Shown: in pieces, positions 9,653 to 18,956 of the stretch | How positions within the stretch are numbered: the stretch's first letter is position 1 | How the letters are laid out: every line of letters starts with the position of its first letter | DNA from: Roseivirga spongicola | GTDB lineage: Bacteria > Bacteroidota > Bacteroidia > Cytophagales > Cyclobacteriaceae | Length of the DNA stretch: 64,000 nucleotides | Direction of reading: 5' to 3' | Assembly (NCBI RefSeq): GCF_001592965.1 | Contig: NZ_LRPC01000028.1 | Location: forward strand, 868,001 to 932,000 | Position numbers and translations under genes: made by a program | The notes under the pieces: model-generated | What the model saw: only the letters and a program-made list of their open reading frames with translations | What the model was told of the DNA's origin: nothing | The model's database searches: none

Positions 9653-9654
9653 TA

Positions 9655-10896
9655 TTAGTTGTTTGTGGTTTGATCGTCAGTAATGGTTAGCCAAGTGTTA
9701 ACCCAATTATTGTAGCCTTTCAAAAGGAACTTATAAGTGCCCGCCTTCAACTCTAGTGGAGTCTGAAACTCGTCTTCACCTACCGAAACTTTACCCAATG
9801 AAATGTATTCGTCTGTTCCACCCTTAGCAAACTCATTGGCATCGGTATAGAGTATCTCTACATTTCCGGAGCCAATGGATTTCCACGTAAGACTCAATAC
9901 GCCCTGATTGTATCTGGCCTGTGGCGACTGAAGTGATATTTTTCCAATAAATGGCACACCATCTAACTCAGATTTTTGAGCCTCTGGCAATTCTACACCC
10001 ATGAAATTTATAGCAGTTGGGTAAATATCTACAACAGCCAAACCGTCATTGAATCGCTCATTTAGATCCGAGAGGTTAGTAACCACCCACGTAAGCCTTT
10101 CTCTCACTGTTTGCCCTCCGTGACCTTTTCCGTTAAATGGGTGTCTACCATGGTCAGTAGTGACAGCGATCATCCATTCTTCATTAAAGTTGGCCTCGCG
10201 GTATTGAATAGCTTCCCATATTCTGCCAATCTGAGCATCGGCCAAGCCCACAGCCTCCACCATTTCTGGGCTATCGCCATAAGCATGACCAATGTCATCA
10301 GTATATTCTAAATAAACCCATGACAAATCGGGCGCTTCATCTTTGATATAAACCGCAGCCTCATCTGTTACATGCTCATCTATCTGCAGAATGAATAAAC
10401 GACTATCGCCATGAGGAAAAGCAACGGTATCTAACTCAAAACCATCGAAGGCATAATCTAATTTTATAGAGCCCGCTTCTGGCTTAGACTCGCCTATCAG
10501 CTTAGTTCTATTATCTTCCCAAGTAGAGAAAATGGCAGTATTTAACTCTGGTTTAAGCTCTTCTGCTGCGCGAAAAATATTCCAATAGTTGTAGTTCGGA
10601 TTCTTTACGGAATTTCCCCAAACATTGTGTTTGTTTCCCCATACGCCTGTAATCATATTCATATATCCAGGAGCAGAAATGGTTGGAGTTTGGCTGTAGC
10701 CATCCTTTTCTCCACCCTGATATGAGCGTGCATAACCACCCACTGCAGCTATAGAATCTATATGCGGTGTTTCATTTCTTTCTAAAACATCGGTTGGCAC
10801 GCCATCGATGATTATAAGTACCACCTTTTTCTCTTTTTGCGCTGCACAATTACTGAGTAGTAGCACAAAAGCTAGTAGTCCAAAAAGTTGTTTCAT
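9655..10896 (-). CDS. Alkaline phosphatase superfamily protein (type I phosphodiesterase/nucleotide pyrophosphatase-like), lipoprotein
   Basis: A 413-residue envelope enzyme. A lipoprotein signal ends in LLSNC near residue 17. The catalytic fold of the NPP/phosphodiesterase branch is visible: VVLIIIDGVPTD (first metal aspartate), TISAPGYMNMITG (nucleophile region), YTDDIGHAYG, TTDHGRH and GKGHGG (remaining metal ligands). The last roughly 85 residues form a separate beta-rich domain that may bind the substrate or the cell surface. It sits 2 bp from the metallophosphoesterase and 86 bp downstream of susD. Family members cleave phosphodiesters such as nucleotides or phospholipid head groups; the actual substrate is not deducible. 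Confidence 0.88.
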   Translation of the reverse strand: MKQLFGLLAFVLLLSNCAAQKEKKVVLIIIDGVPTDVLERNETPHIDSIAAVGGYARSYQGGEKDGYSQTPTISAPGYMNMITGVWGNKHNVWGNSVKNPNYNYWNIFRAAEELKPELNTAIFSTWEDNRTKLIGESKPEAGSIKLDYAFDGFELDTVAFPHGDSRLFILQIDEHVTDEAAVYIKDEAPDLSWVYLEYTDDIGHAYGDSPEMVEAVGLADAQIGRIWEAIQYREANFNEEWMIAVTTDHGRHPFNGKGHGGQTVRERLTWVVTNLSDLNERFNDGLAVVDIYPTAINFMGVELPEAQKSELDGVPFIGKISLQSPQARYNQGVLSLTWKSIGSGNVEILYTDANEFAKGGTDEYISLGKVSVGEDEFQTPLELKAGTYKFLLKGYNNWVNTWLTITDDQTTNN

Positions 10897-10982
10897 AAAG
10901 GAAAGATCATCAGTAAAGTTGAAAATGAAGTAACGGTTGGAGCCTTTGCCCCAACCGTTTATTTACCCCAGTAAGGGAGAAC

Positions 10983-12764
10983 CTAATCCCAACCGAAAAT
11001 TTGAGTCAGGTTGGGGTTAAGCGTTACTTGAGCGGCCGGAACCGGTCTGTAATAATACTTAGGCTCTTGAAAAGTACCTCTTTCGTTCACGGTTATAATA
11101 TGCCCACTATTACCATTAGAAAGGAAAACACCTACACTTTCACCAGGATTTCCCGCTTTATAGTAAACCAATGTAGTGCCAAGAGAATTTTGCTCCTTCG
11201 GATCTGGAATAGACTCAGACTCACTCAACAACACAATATCTTCAATTCCGTCACCTGTTAAATCATGCTTACCGAGGCCATCGAAGTAGATTCCCTTTGG
11301 CTCTTCTTCCAATAATTTACCAGCCTTCCATCTCATTAGGTCATCGTATCTATAGCCTTCCAAGGCCATCTCTACTCTTCTTTCTCTTCTAATCTCTAGT
11401 AATACAGCACTTACACCAGGGTACTTTGCCTGCTGAAAAGGATCTGTTGCTGTGGTCATGGTCATATTCGGCATACCTGCTCTATCTCTCAATAAGTTGA
11501 TGGACATATCAAGGTCTGCCTGGGTTAACTCACCTAGCTCGGCTCTTGCTTCTGCATAGGTAAGGAGCATTTCTGCCAAACGGATTACAGGGAAATCTAA
11601 ACTATTGATTACAGCTTGGTCAGTAACATTCACAAAACCTTTAATCTGATGATAACCAGAGAAGTTTTTAGCCAACTGCTGAACGTAAACACCACCACCT
11701 TGAGAGTAAGTACCAGTATTGATTAGAAAGAAACCTGGAAAGGCATAAGTCTGAGACAAACGAGGATCTCTATTCTCAAACTCATCTACAAAACTGAAAG
11801 TCTCATAACCAGCTTGTGAAGAATAGAAAGAACCATCGGCCATTAAATAAGACTGCAATAAGTCTTTGGTTGGGCTCACTTCGTAGTTTCCGAAAATGGT
11901 TTCGGACCAACCGCTATTTCTCACTTGGTCTTCGCTATAAACAGCAAAGATTACCTCTGGATTATCACCAAGGTCAGGATCAGTAAACAATGAGGCATAG
12001 TCAGAATTTACATTACCTGTATTGTGAATGCTAAACGGGCCATTATCCATTATATCTTTGGCCAAATCTCTAGCTTTAGACAGATAGACGTTAGCCGAGG
12101 CGGTTAAGCCTAATTCATCATGATACTTTCTAAAAGTACCCTCAAACAAGGCTGCTCTGGCCATAAACGCCTTAACTACCCATTGATTTACAGCACCAGA
12201 AGGCTGGTTCTCAAACACATTATCTGCAGCAAACTGATAGTCATCAAAAATCTTATCTACAACAACTGTTCTTGGGTCTCTTGGTCTGGTAAGCGCCTCA
12301 GTATCGTCAGTATCAATTACAAAGTCATAGTATGGTACGTCAGAATACCGCTTAACCATTTCCATGTAAAACTGTGCTCTGAAGAACCTTGCTAAACCTT
12401 CAAAGTGGTTTAATTTTTCAGGAGAAATATCTGCACGTTCAAAGTTTTCTAGAAAAAGGTTGATAGATCTGAGGGTTCCCCAATTCCATCCACCAGTAAT
12501 TGAGGTAGAAGATGGCGTGCTCACCATCATGGTCTTCAACTCCGTGTTACCTGTGGTTGCCGCATTATCAGTGGCACGGTCGGCATTGTAATTTCCGGTA
12601 CCCGGAAAGTTGTACAAGCTGTTGATGTAAATCTGCAAGTCTTCTTCGGTATTGAAGAAGTTTTCTTCTCCTATAGAAGTTTCTGGCACTACATCCAAGA
12701 ATTCATCGTCACAGGCAAAAACACCAATGAGGGTGAATAAGAATATATATTTTAACTTTTTCAT
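10983..12764 (-). CDS. SusD/RagB family nutrient-binding outer-membrane lipoprotein
   Basis: A surface lipoprotein that caps the adjacent SusC channel and captures substrate. The ATG at 12764 is chosen because it opens a lipoprotein signal (MKKLKYIFLF...GVFAC, lipid cysteine at residue 18) and clears the susC stop by 28 bp; a frame 13 codons longer exists but would overlap susC. SusD features include FLDVVPETS near the N-terminus, a TPR-like helical body, and the C-terminal motifs LRDRAGMPN, IRRERRVEMALEGYRYDDLMRW and YYRPVPAAQ. The length (593 residues) is larger than that of starch-binding SusD but normal for the family. Confidence 0.93.
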   Translation of the reverse strand: MKKLKYIFLFTLIGVFACDDEFLDVVPETSIGEENFFNTEEDLQIYINSLYNFPGTGNYNADRATDNAATTGNTELKTMMVSTPSSTSITGGWNWGTLRSINLFLENFERADISPEKLNHFEGLARFFRAQFYMEMVKRYSDVPYYDFVIDTDDTEALTRPRDPRTVVVDKIFDDYQFAADNVFENQPSGAVNQWVVKAFMARAALFEGTFRKYHDELGLTASANVYLSKARDLAKDIMDNGPFSIHNTGNVNSDYASLFTDPDLGDNPEVIFAVYSEDQVRNSGWSETIFGNYEVSPTKDLLQSYLMADGSFYSSQAGYETFSFVDEFENRDPRLSQTYAFPGFFLINTGTYSQGGGVYVQQLAKNFSGYHQIKGFVNVTDQAVINSLDFPVIRLAEMLLTYAEARAELGELTQADLDMSINLLRDRAGMPNMTMTTATDPFQQAKYPGVSAVLLEIRRERRVEMALEGYRYDDLMRWKAGKLLEEEPKGIYFDGLGKHDLTGDGIEDIVLLSESESIPDPKEQNSLGTTLVYYKAGNPGESVGVFLSNGNSGHIITVNERGTFQEPKYYYRPVPAAQVTLNPNLTQIFGWD

Positions 12765-12792
12765 TGTTGTATCTTTTGTCAGTTGGGTTGAA

Positions 12793-15700
12793 TTAGAAAC
12801 CAATGTTTACACCTACTACATACCTTCTTTGGAATGGATAACTATAACCCTTACCTACTCCTCTAGACTGGCTAACAGCTGGGTTGTATTGAATGGCATC
12901 ATTAACTGCTTCAGGATCGAAGTAATCTTTCAAGGCAGACCACTCCATCAGATTTTCTCCACTCACATAGATTCTAAGGTTACTAATTCCTATTCCACTT
13001 GTAAGTGCCTGTGGTAGTGTATAACCCACTGTTAAGTTTTTCAACCTTACGTATGCTGCACTCAGTAAATAATCTGTTTGAGGGATACCTAAACCTTGAG
13101 CCTGATCTATTCTCTCACCAAGGTTTCTATCTGCTAACCATGACTGTAAGTGAGGATATTTAGCATCTAAATTTTGATCAGCAAGGCCAGCATCTAGATA
13201 TGACTGAGAGTGTCTATCTCTATCTGCACCAGTTTCTGATTCAGCTCTGTAGAAATCGAACAAGTGATAGTAACCTCCGGCATAAGGCTGCTGATAGAAG
13301 CCCCAATACAAGTAGTCTAATGGGTAGTAATCTCTTTTTCCAATTCCTTGAACTAGTCCGCTAATATCAAACCCATTCCAATCGGCTGCAAAGTTGAACC
13401 CGAAGCTGTAGCGTGGTGCCTGATTACCAATCACCGTTAAGTCTTTAGTATCATCAAGAGTCAAACCCTTTTCAATTACTCCATTACCATCTAAATCTTT
13501 GTACTTCATCCATCCTGGCACAATTGAAAGCGCTCCCCATGGAATAATTCCTGTTTGATCTAAAGCAGCAATTTCATCGGTACTCTCAAAGAAGCCATCG
13601 TTTACCAAGCCCCAAATCTGACCTAGCTCCATACCTTCATAATACTGAGTGATGCTACCTGTAGGGTTATCGAATCGAGTGATGTAAGACCTGCTATCGG
13701 AAAGAATACCCGTAAGATTAAAGCTCAATGGTTTACCAGCTAAACTAACCTCGCCTTGATAACCTAGTGACAATTCCCATCCGTTGGTCTTCAAGTCAGC
13801 GGCATTTTCTCTTGGTTCAGTTGCACCAAGTACGTTTGGCAACTCTTTACCCAAGGTGAGCATATCTTTTGTATCTCTTCTGTATATATCGAAAGAGGCC
13901 GTTAGGCGATTATCCATAAAAGCCATGTCTACACCAAAGTTGGTGGTTACTACCTTTTCCCAAGTGAAGTTGCCGGAAACCAAAGGAGGAGAAGAAATTT
14001 CTAGAGGAAGACTGCCATCAATTAAATAATTGCCTTGGTAAGCACTCATTGTGGCAATATAATCGTACGGACCAATGGCCTGATTACCCAAAGAACCAAC
14101 AGAAGCTCTTAATTTCAGCTGACTGAATACATCAGAAAGCCCGTCCATGAAGTTCTCCTCATCTACTCTCCATGCCACAGAAGCCGAAGGGAAGAAACCC
14201 CATCTTTTGTCTGATGGAAATTTTGAAGAACCATCATATCTACCGTTGAATTCAACAATATACTTTTCATCAAATATGTAGTTCAATCTATAGAACAAGC
14301 CTCTCACAGCCCATTCAGAGATACTTTCATTTACAAATTGATCTCCAGTAGCCAAGGCAATAGTTGGTAATGAGGCAGAGATAACGTTATATCTTTCTGC
14401 ACTGAAAGAGTTGTATCTGTAGTGCTCTTGGTTAAATCCGGCAGTAGCACTGAAGTCGTGTCTACTTCCTACCATCTGATTGAAATTTAAGTAAGAGTTG
14501 AACACATAGTAGTTATCAATAGCATTTGAGCGGTAAGCTCTGTTGTCTCCTTCTTCTCTTACATCGCCAGGGCCATAGCCAATCTGGTATTTAGTTCTGT
14601 ACCAATTCCAATCTTGTCTTCCTCTTCTAAAGGTGAAGTCATTATTCCAACTCAGCTTATTTTTAATGAAATCGATTTTGGTAGTAAACTGAGACTGTAG
14701 ACTGCTGTACTCTGTAATACTTTCACCACCATCGGTTAGCTGCGCACCAATTCGACCCGCGCCAGAATTAGCCCAAGTACCATCAGGGTTAATATTCCAA
14801 GAAGTAGGGAAAACGTCATAAATAGCACCCAAACTCAATTGAGAAGGCTCTTTTCTTTCGGTAGTTGTCAAGTAAGTATTGTTTCCTACAGTCAGCCAGT
14901 TGGTAGGCTTAAAATTGACCTTACTTCTTACTGTGTATCTATCGAAATAGTCTTCTGCAAGTCGTAACACACCATTTTGACGGCTATATGAGGCTGAAAG
15001 TAGGTAATTCACGTTTTCTTGCCCTCCGCTAACTGATATCTGATGGTTGTTAGAAACTGTATTGTCTTTTAAGAAATAGTTAGTCCAATCTCTATCTCCC
15101 ATATATTCCCAAAGCGATTCATCAGAAGGGTTTATTCTTACACCCGGAACTGAAGGATCTTCAGATCTCTGCTTGGCGTAATCGTAGTACTGATCATTAT
15201 AGTTCACATTATCCCATGGGGTATTATCTGTAGAGGTTTCAAGAAGCCTAGAGTAGATATAAGGGTCGGTAACTTTGTTTGGCGTAACGGTTGGTCTATT
15301 GAAGGATACATAACCAGTGTAGTTCACCTTTACTTTGCCCTCTCCATTTTTTGTGGTGATAAGCACCACACCAAAAGCAGCCCTTGCACCATAAATTGCA
15401 GCAGCAGATGCATCTTTAATAATGGAGATTGTTTCTACATCTTGTGGAGCAATTCTATTCAGTTCTGCAGTGCTAGAAGGGACACCATCAATCAGAATGA
15501 GCGGATCGCCACCGTTGATTGAAGTAATACCTCTAATGTTAATGTTAGAATTGGAACCAGGGGCACCAGAATTGTTCATAATGTTTAGGTTTGGTACAAC
15601 CCCCTGAAGCCCCTCAGTAACATTACTGATAGGTCTTTTCTCAAGTTGCTCTGCATTCACCTGATCTACAGCGCCAGAAAGGTTTACTTTCTTTTCAGTG

Positions 15701-16071
15701 CCATAACCTACCACCACCACTTCTTCAAGCATGGTCATGTCTTCTTCAAGCATAATGTTGATGGTATTTCTATTGCCAACTGTTACTTCTTGGTTTACAA
15801 AACCTATTGAAGTAATGAGAAGCACAGATTCAGAACTGGCCACTGTAATAGTGTAAGAGCCATCTTCGGCAGAAATAGCTCCATTGTTGGTCGTTCCTTT
15901 TTCAAACACAGTTACTCCGAAGAGTGGAACGCCATTAGCGTCAGTAATCTGCCCCTGAACTCTTCTGGATTGCGCAAAGGCAGAAGAACTCAAAGTCAAT
16001 AGCACAAGAAAGCAACCTAGGCCCGTCATGAAGGCTCGGCTGTTTCTTAATTCTTGGTAGAGTCGTTTCAT
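12793..16071 (-). CDS. SusC/RagA family TonB-linked outer-membrane transporter
   Basis: A 1092-residue TonB-dependent channel that imports a substrate bound by its SusD partner. Signal peptide (residues about 1-33), then a carboxypeptidase-D-like domain (RRVQGQITDANGVPLFGVTVFEKGT), a TonB box region around LEEVVVVGYGTEKK, the plug domain with ITSINGGDPLILIDGVP and the SusC signature GARAAFGVVLITTKNG, and a long beta-barrel ending in an aromatic residue (NIGF). It is the first gene of the susC-susD-phosphodiesterase-phosphoesterase run and diverges from a TetR gene. The enzymes downstream suggest an organophosphate substrate rather than a glycan. Confidence 0.95.
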   Translation of the reverse strand: MKRLYQELRNSRAFMTGLGCFLVLLTLSSSAFAQSRRVQGQITDANGVPLFGVTVFEKGTTNNGAISAEDGSYTITVASSESVLLITSIGFVNQEVTVGNRNTINIMLEEDMTMLEEVVVVGYGTEKKVNLSGAVDQVNAEQLEKRPISNVTEGLQGVVPNLNIMNNSGAPGSNSNINIRGITSINGGDPLILIDGVPSSTAELNRIAPQDVETISIIKDASAAAIYGARAAFGVVLITTKNGEGKVKVNYTGYVSFNRPTVTPNKVTDPYIYSRLLETSTDNTPWDNVNYNDQYYDYAKQRSEDPSVPGVRINPSDESLWEYMGDRDWTNYFLKDNTVSNNHQISVSGGQENVNYLLSASYSRQNGVLRLAEDYFDRYTVRSKVNFKPTNWLTVGNNTYLTTTERKEPSQLSLGAIYDVFPTSWNINPDGTWANSGAGRIGAQLTDGGESITEYSSLQSQFTTKIDFIKNKLSWNNDFTFRRGRQDWNWYRTKYQIGYGPGDVREEGDNRAYRSNAIDNYYVFNSYLNFNQMVGSRHDFSATAGFNQEHYRYNSFSAERYNVISASLPTIALATGDQFVNESISEWAVRGLFYRLNYIFDEKYIVEFNGRYDGSSKFPSDKRWGFFPSASVAWRVDEENFMDGLSDVFSQLKLRASVGSLGNQAIGPYDYIATMSAYQGNYLIDGSLPLEISSPPLVSGNFTWEKVVTTNFGVDMAFMDNRLTASFDIYRRDTKDMLTLGKELPNVLGATEPRENAADLKTNGWELSLGYQGEVSLAGKPLSFNLTGILSDSRSYITRFDNPTGSITQYYEGMELGQIWGLVNDGFFESTDEIAALDQTGIIPWGALSIVPGWMKYKDLDGNGVIEKGLTLDDTKDLTVIGNQAPRYSFGFNFAADWNGFDISGLVQGIGKRDYYPLDYLYWGFYQQPYAGGYYHLFDFYRAESETGADRDRHSQSYLDAGLADQNLDAKYPHLQSWLADRNLGERIDQAQGLGIPQTDYLLSAAYVRLKNLTVGYTLPQALTSGIGISNLRIYVSGENLMEWSALKDYFDPEAVNDAIQYNPAVSQSRGVGKGYSYPFQRRYVVGVNIGF

Positions 16072-16100
16072 AGAGTTTTTCGAATTAGGTTTTAATAACT

Positions 16101-16108
16101 CAAAGGTA
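16101..16108 (-). promoter_or_regulatory. Candidate -7 element of the susC promoter
   Basis: On the minus strand this reads TACCTTTG, a match to TAnnTTTG, 30 bp before the susC ATG. A -33 TTG is not obvious. Confidence 0.4.
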
Positions 16109-16150
16109 GGTGGCCAGTATTAAGTGGGAGTTAACCGGGATTTAATTTTA

Positions 16151-16168
16151 ATTGAACAGTCAGTCAAT
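16151..16168. promoter_or_regulatory. Candidate TetR operator in the divergent intergenic region
   Basis: An 18-bp interrupted palindrome with arms ATTGA and TCAAT around ACAGTCAG, of the size bound by TetR dimers. It lies 40 bp before the TetR ATG and about 43 bp beyond the susC -7 element, so it could control both. Confidence 0.4.
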
Positions 16169-16208
16169 TTATTATACAGATATTCAACGCGAAAATCACT
16201 GACAACAC

Positions 16209-16811
16209 ATGGGAAGAAAAAGCATTAAAGACATCAGACAGCAAGAAATTGTGCGTGCCTTGTATAAAACAGCCAAAGCTGAAGGCCTACACAATGCGTC
16301 AATTAAGAAGGTAGCGGATGAAATGAATGTTAACCCAAGTTTAATTCTGCACTACTTTAAAACCAAAGAGGATTTGATCTTCGCTCTCATCGATTATATT
16401 CTCAACAGATACCTTAACATATATACAATAAAGAGTAATCGATCTGCCATAGATCAGCTAATGGAGGTATTGAATAATATCTTCTCCAGAAAATGGAACA
16501 CCTTGGTCAGTGACGATGTGTACTACAACTGCTTTACACTAATTTTTAGAGATCCGTTAATCCAAAAGAAATACAGACAGCTACACGATTCACTGAGAGA
16601 ATCACTTACTGAACATTTAGAAGCCTGTATTGACGAAGGTTCTCTTCAATTGGACGATCCTAAAATAACAGCCAACCTTATCTATACGATTCTTGAAGGG
16701 GCCTATTTTTACCTATGCATGGTACCCGATACCCAGACCAGAACTGAGGTGATGGACCAGCACAAGAAACACGCCTTTGCCATTTTAGGCATGGAGTATA
16801 AGGAGGCTTAG
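16209..16811 (+). CDS. TetR/AcrR family transcriptional regulator
   Basis: A 200-residue one-component repressor. The helix-turn-helix is at about residues 10-55 (AEGLHNASIKKVADEMNVNPSLILHYFKTKEDLIFALIDYIL), the most conserved part of TetR proteins, followed by an all-helical ligand and dimerisation domain. It is divergent from the susCD operon with 137 bp between the starts. Most Bacteroidota SusCD loci use ECF sigma/anti-sigma or hybrid two-component control, so a TetR neighbour points to control by a small intracellular ligand. Whether it acts on the susCD operon or only on itself is inference. Confidence 0.88.
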   Translation: MGRKSIKDIRQQEIVRALYKTAKAEGLHNASIKKVADEMNVNPSLILHYFKTKEDLIFALIDYILNRYLNIYTIKSNRSAIDQLMEVLNNIFSRKWNTLVSDDVYYNCFTLIFRDPLIQKKYRQLHDSLRESLTEHLEACIDEGSLQLDDPKITANLIYTILEGAYFYLCMVPDTQTRTEVMDQHKKHAFAILGMEYKEA

Positions 16812-16828
16812 TCTTCTTGATTAGCCAA

Positions 16829-16850
16829 GATTGGTGTTAAAACCAATCTA
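16829..16850 (+). terminator. Hairpin downstream of the TetR gene
   Basis: AGATTGGT and ACCAATCT form an 8-bp stem with a GTTAAA loop, followed by AATTTT. It is a weak terminator 18 bp after the TetR stop. Confidence 0.55.
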
Positions 16851-17293
16851 ATTTTCACATCTATTCTTCAGTAAACCACATAGTACGTTTCACACATCTG
16901 CAGATTTCTTAAATAGATGACACAGAGGAAGTTAACCTGGCCCACTAACTTTAACCTTATACGATTTCCGAAAAGAGACCATGCCATCAGTATTGAAACT
17001 AGCTTCGCTTCTTAGGCTTGAAAGCTACTAATTGCCTCCCACAGAGGTAAATAATAAACTCCTGCTGATGGCAGGCCTCTTGCTACTTTCACTAATCTTT
17101 TAGCCCCACTCTTAGCGCCCATTCTATACATAGTTCATTCATATAGAGAATATCTTTCTCAAATAGAAAGCAAAACCAATAAGCACAGCAAACACACAAA
17201 CTTTTTATTAACTGATTTACAATAGGTTACAAAACACCTAGAGACTCGGCACTCTCTTTGGACTTCTATTGCCGAACCAAAAAATCAAAAATT
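16851..17293. other. Gene-free gap of about 440 bp
   Basis: AT-rich DNA between the TetR terminator and csbD. No open frame with recognisable motifs, tRNA or clear repeat was seen; it presumably holds the csbD promoter. Confidence 0.5.
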
Positions 17294-17485
17294 ATGAGTG
17301 CAACAACAGACAAGCTGAAAGGCAATTGGAATATTATCAAAGGAAAATTAAAACAGAACTATGCTGATCTTACTGATGATGACCTTACTTACACAGAAGG
17401 TCAAGAAGACGAGCTTTTGGGCCGTATTCAGAGAAAGACTGGAAAGACTAAGGACGAGATTAAGGACTTTATCGATTCCATCTAA
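17294..17485 (+). CDS. CsbD family stress-response protein
   Basis: A 63-residue small soluble protein. The ATG at 17294 is chosen because CsbD proteins begin just before the conserved [26 protein letters not shown] segment; the 12 additional upstream codons look like leader. The C-terminal half [25 protein letters not shown] fits the family. CsbD-like proteins are general-stress proteins of unknown biochemical role. It precedes a DJ-1/PfpI gene with a perfect hairpin between them, so the two may form a stress-related transcript. Confidence 0.88.
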   Translation: MSATTDKLKGNWNIIKGKLKQNYADLTDDDLTYTEGQEDELLGRIQRKTGKTKDEIKDFIDSI

Positions 17486-17523
17486 TATCTACCTCAGATA
17501 AGATTGATAGTTGATTATTAACC

Positions 17524-17543
17524 ATAGCCCGTTTTCGGGCTAT
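17524..17543 (+). terminator. Perfect hairpin between csbD and the PfpI gene
   Basis: ATAGCCCG-TTTT-CGGGCTAT, an 8-bp GC-rich stem with a TTTT loop. No T-tract follows, so it could be a weak terminator, a 3' stabiliser of csbD mRNA or a processing site. Confidence 0.5.
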
Positions 17544-17564
17544 ACAAACCCTATAGAACTTAAA

Positions 17565-18125
17565 ATGGAAAACCTTACAAATAAGAAAGTTGCTATTTTG
17601 GCAACCAACGGATTTGAAGAATCTGAATTAACCTCACCTAAAGCTGCCTTAGAAAAAGCCGGGGCAACCACAGAAGTAATCTCTATGGAATCTGGCTCTA
17701 TTAAAGGTTGGGATAATGGCAACTGGGGTAAAGAAGTAGATGTAGATAAGCTACTTTCTGAAGCAAATGTAAAAGATTACAATGCTTTAGTACTTCCTGG
17801 TGGAGTCATTAACCCAGACATCCTCAGAAGAGATGAAAATGCTGTCTCTTTTGTTCGAGACTTCTTTAAAGCACATAAGCCAGTTGCGGCCATTTGCCAC
17901 GGACCTCAAATGTTAATTGAAGCGGATGTAGTAAACGATAGAAAAATCACTTCATTCCCTTCAATTAAAAAGGACCTAATGAATGCAGGTGCCAAATGGG
18001 TAGATGAAGAAGTAGTGGTAGACGAAGGTCTAGTTACTTCTAGAAGCCCTGAAGACTTAGAAGCCTTCAATGCCAAAGTAATCGAAGAAGTGGCCGAAGG
18101 TAAACATGAAGACCAAACTGTGTAA
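17565..18125 (+). CDS. DJ-1/PfpI family protein (type 1 glutamine amidotransferase-like)
   Basis: A 186-residue protein with the DJ-1/PfpI fold. The nucleophile elbow is AAICHGPQ with the cysteine near residue 107, and the glutamate of FEESELTSP near residue 17 completes the usual Glu-Cys pair. YfkM/PfpI-type members act as stress proteins, reported as glyoxalase/deglycase or protease-like. The ATG at 17565 (MENLTNKK) is preferred because upstream codons cross the intergenic hairpin. It follows csbD and ends at a strong terminator. Confidence 0.9.
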   Translation: MENLTNKKVAILATNGFEESELTSPKAALEKAGATTEVISMESGSIKGWDNGNWGKEVDVDKLLSEANVKDYNALVLPGGVINPDILRRDENAVSFVRDFFKAHKPVAAICHGPQMLIEADVVNDRKITSFPSIKKDLMNAGAKWVDEEVVVDEGLVTSRSPEDLEAFNAKVIEEVAEGKHEDQTV

Positions 18126-18151
18126 TCTACAGTAGTTGCTTGATTAATGAG

Positions 18152-18182
18152 TGTCCCAACATTGTTTGGGACATTCCTTTTT
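18152..18182 (+). terminator. Terminator after the PfpI gene
   Basis: TGTCCCAA (18152-18159) pairs with TTGGGACA (18166-18173), followed by TTCCTTTTTA. Confidence 0.8.
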
Positions 18183-18222
18183 ATACTGAAAAAACTTAAA
18201 TTACCTCTAAACCCCTCCTACC

Positions 18223-18933
18223 ATGAAAAAGCCCGACTTCTCTCAATTGAAAGCCATCTACATTAATTGCACGCTTAAAAAGTCTCCTGAAAAGAGCCAT
18301 ACTGAAGGACTCATGAGTCGTTCGAAAGACATTATGCTCAAAGAAGGTGTAGCCGTAGATGAGCTTCGTTTTATCGATCATGATGTAGCTATTGGCATTT
18401 ACCCAGATATGACAGAGCATGGTTGGGAGAAAGATGAATGGCCAGAACTCAAGGAGAGAATTTTGGCTGCTGATATACTAGTAATTGGCACACCTATTTG
18501 GTTGGGAGAAAAGTCTTCTGAAGCCCAAAAACTGATCGAAAGGCTATACAGCTTAAGCGGACAAACAAATGATAAGGGGCAATACCTATACTATGGAAAA
18601 GTAGGTGGCTGTGTAATTACAGGTAACGAAGATGGGGCCAAACATTGTTCAATGTCAATTCTGTATGCACTTCAGCACATTGGTTATTCTATTCCTCCAC
18701 AGGCCGATTGCGGATGGTTGGGCGAGATAGGCCCTGGACCGAGCTATTTAGATGAAGAGTCTAATGCATCAGAAAACTCATTTACCAACCGTAATACTAC
18801 CTTTATGACTTACAATATGCTTCATCTAGCCAAAATGCTGAAAGAAGCCAACGGTTACTCAGCCTACGGAAATTCTACAAAAGAGTGGAACAATGGAGAA
18901 CGCTGGAATTTCGAGAATCCAGAATATAGATAA
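18223..18933 (+). CDS. Flavodoxin-family NAD(P)H-dependent reductase
   Basis: A 236-residue flavoprotein-like protein. The opening strand KAIYINCTLKKSPEKSHTEGL is the FMN phosphate-binding loop of the WrbA/NADPH-FMN reductase branch, and ILVIGTPIWLGEKSSEAQKLIERL is the second flavin loop. The C-terminal third (YLDEESNASENSFTNRNTTFMTYNM) matches flavodoxin-like reductases that use NAD(P)H to reduce quinones or other acceptors. It heads a run of four small same-strand genes. The substrate is unknown. Confidence 0.82.
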   Translation: MKKPDFSQLKAIYINCTLKKSPEKSHTEGLMSRSKDIMLKEGVAVDELRFIDHDVAIGIYPDMTEHGWEKDEWPELKERILAADILVIGTPIWLGEKSSEAQKLIERLYSLSGQTNDKGQYLYYGKVGGCVITGNEDGAKHCSMSILYALQHIGYSIPPQADCGWLGEIGPGPSYLDEESNASENSFTNRNTTFMTYNMLHLAKMLKEANGYSAYGNSTKEWNNGERWNFENPEYR

Positions 18934-18956
18934 AACGCTATTTTCATTATCTTTTG

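Noticed and set aside
12764-12803. Longer susD start that overlaps susC
   Set aside because: The additional 13 codons precede a clear lipoprotein signal beginning at 12764, so the shorter start is used.
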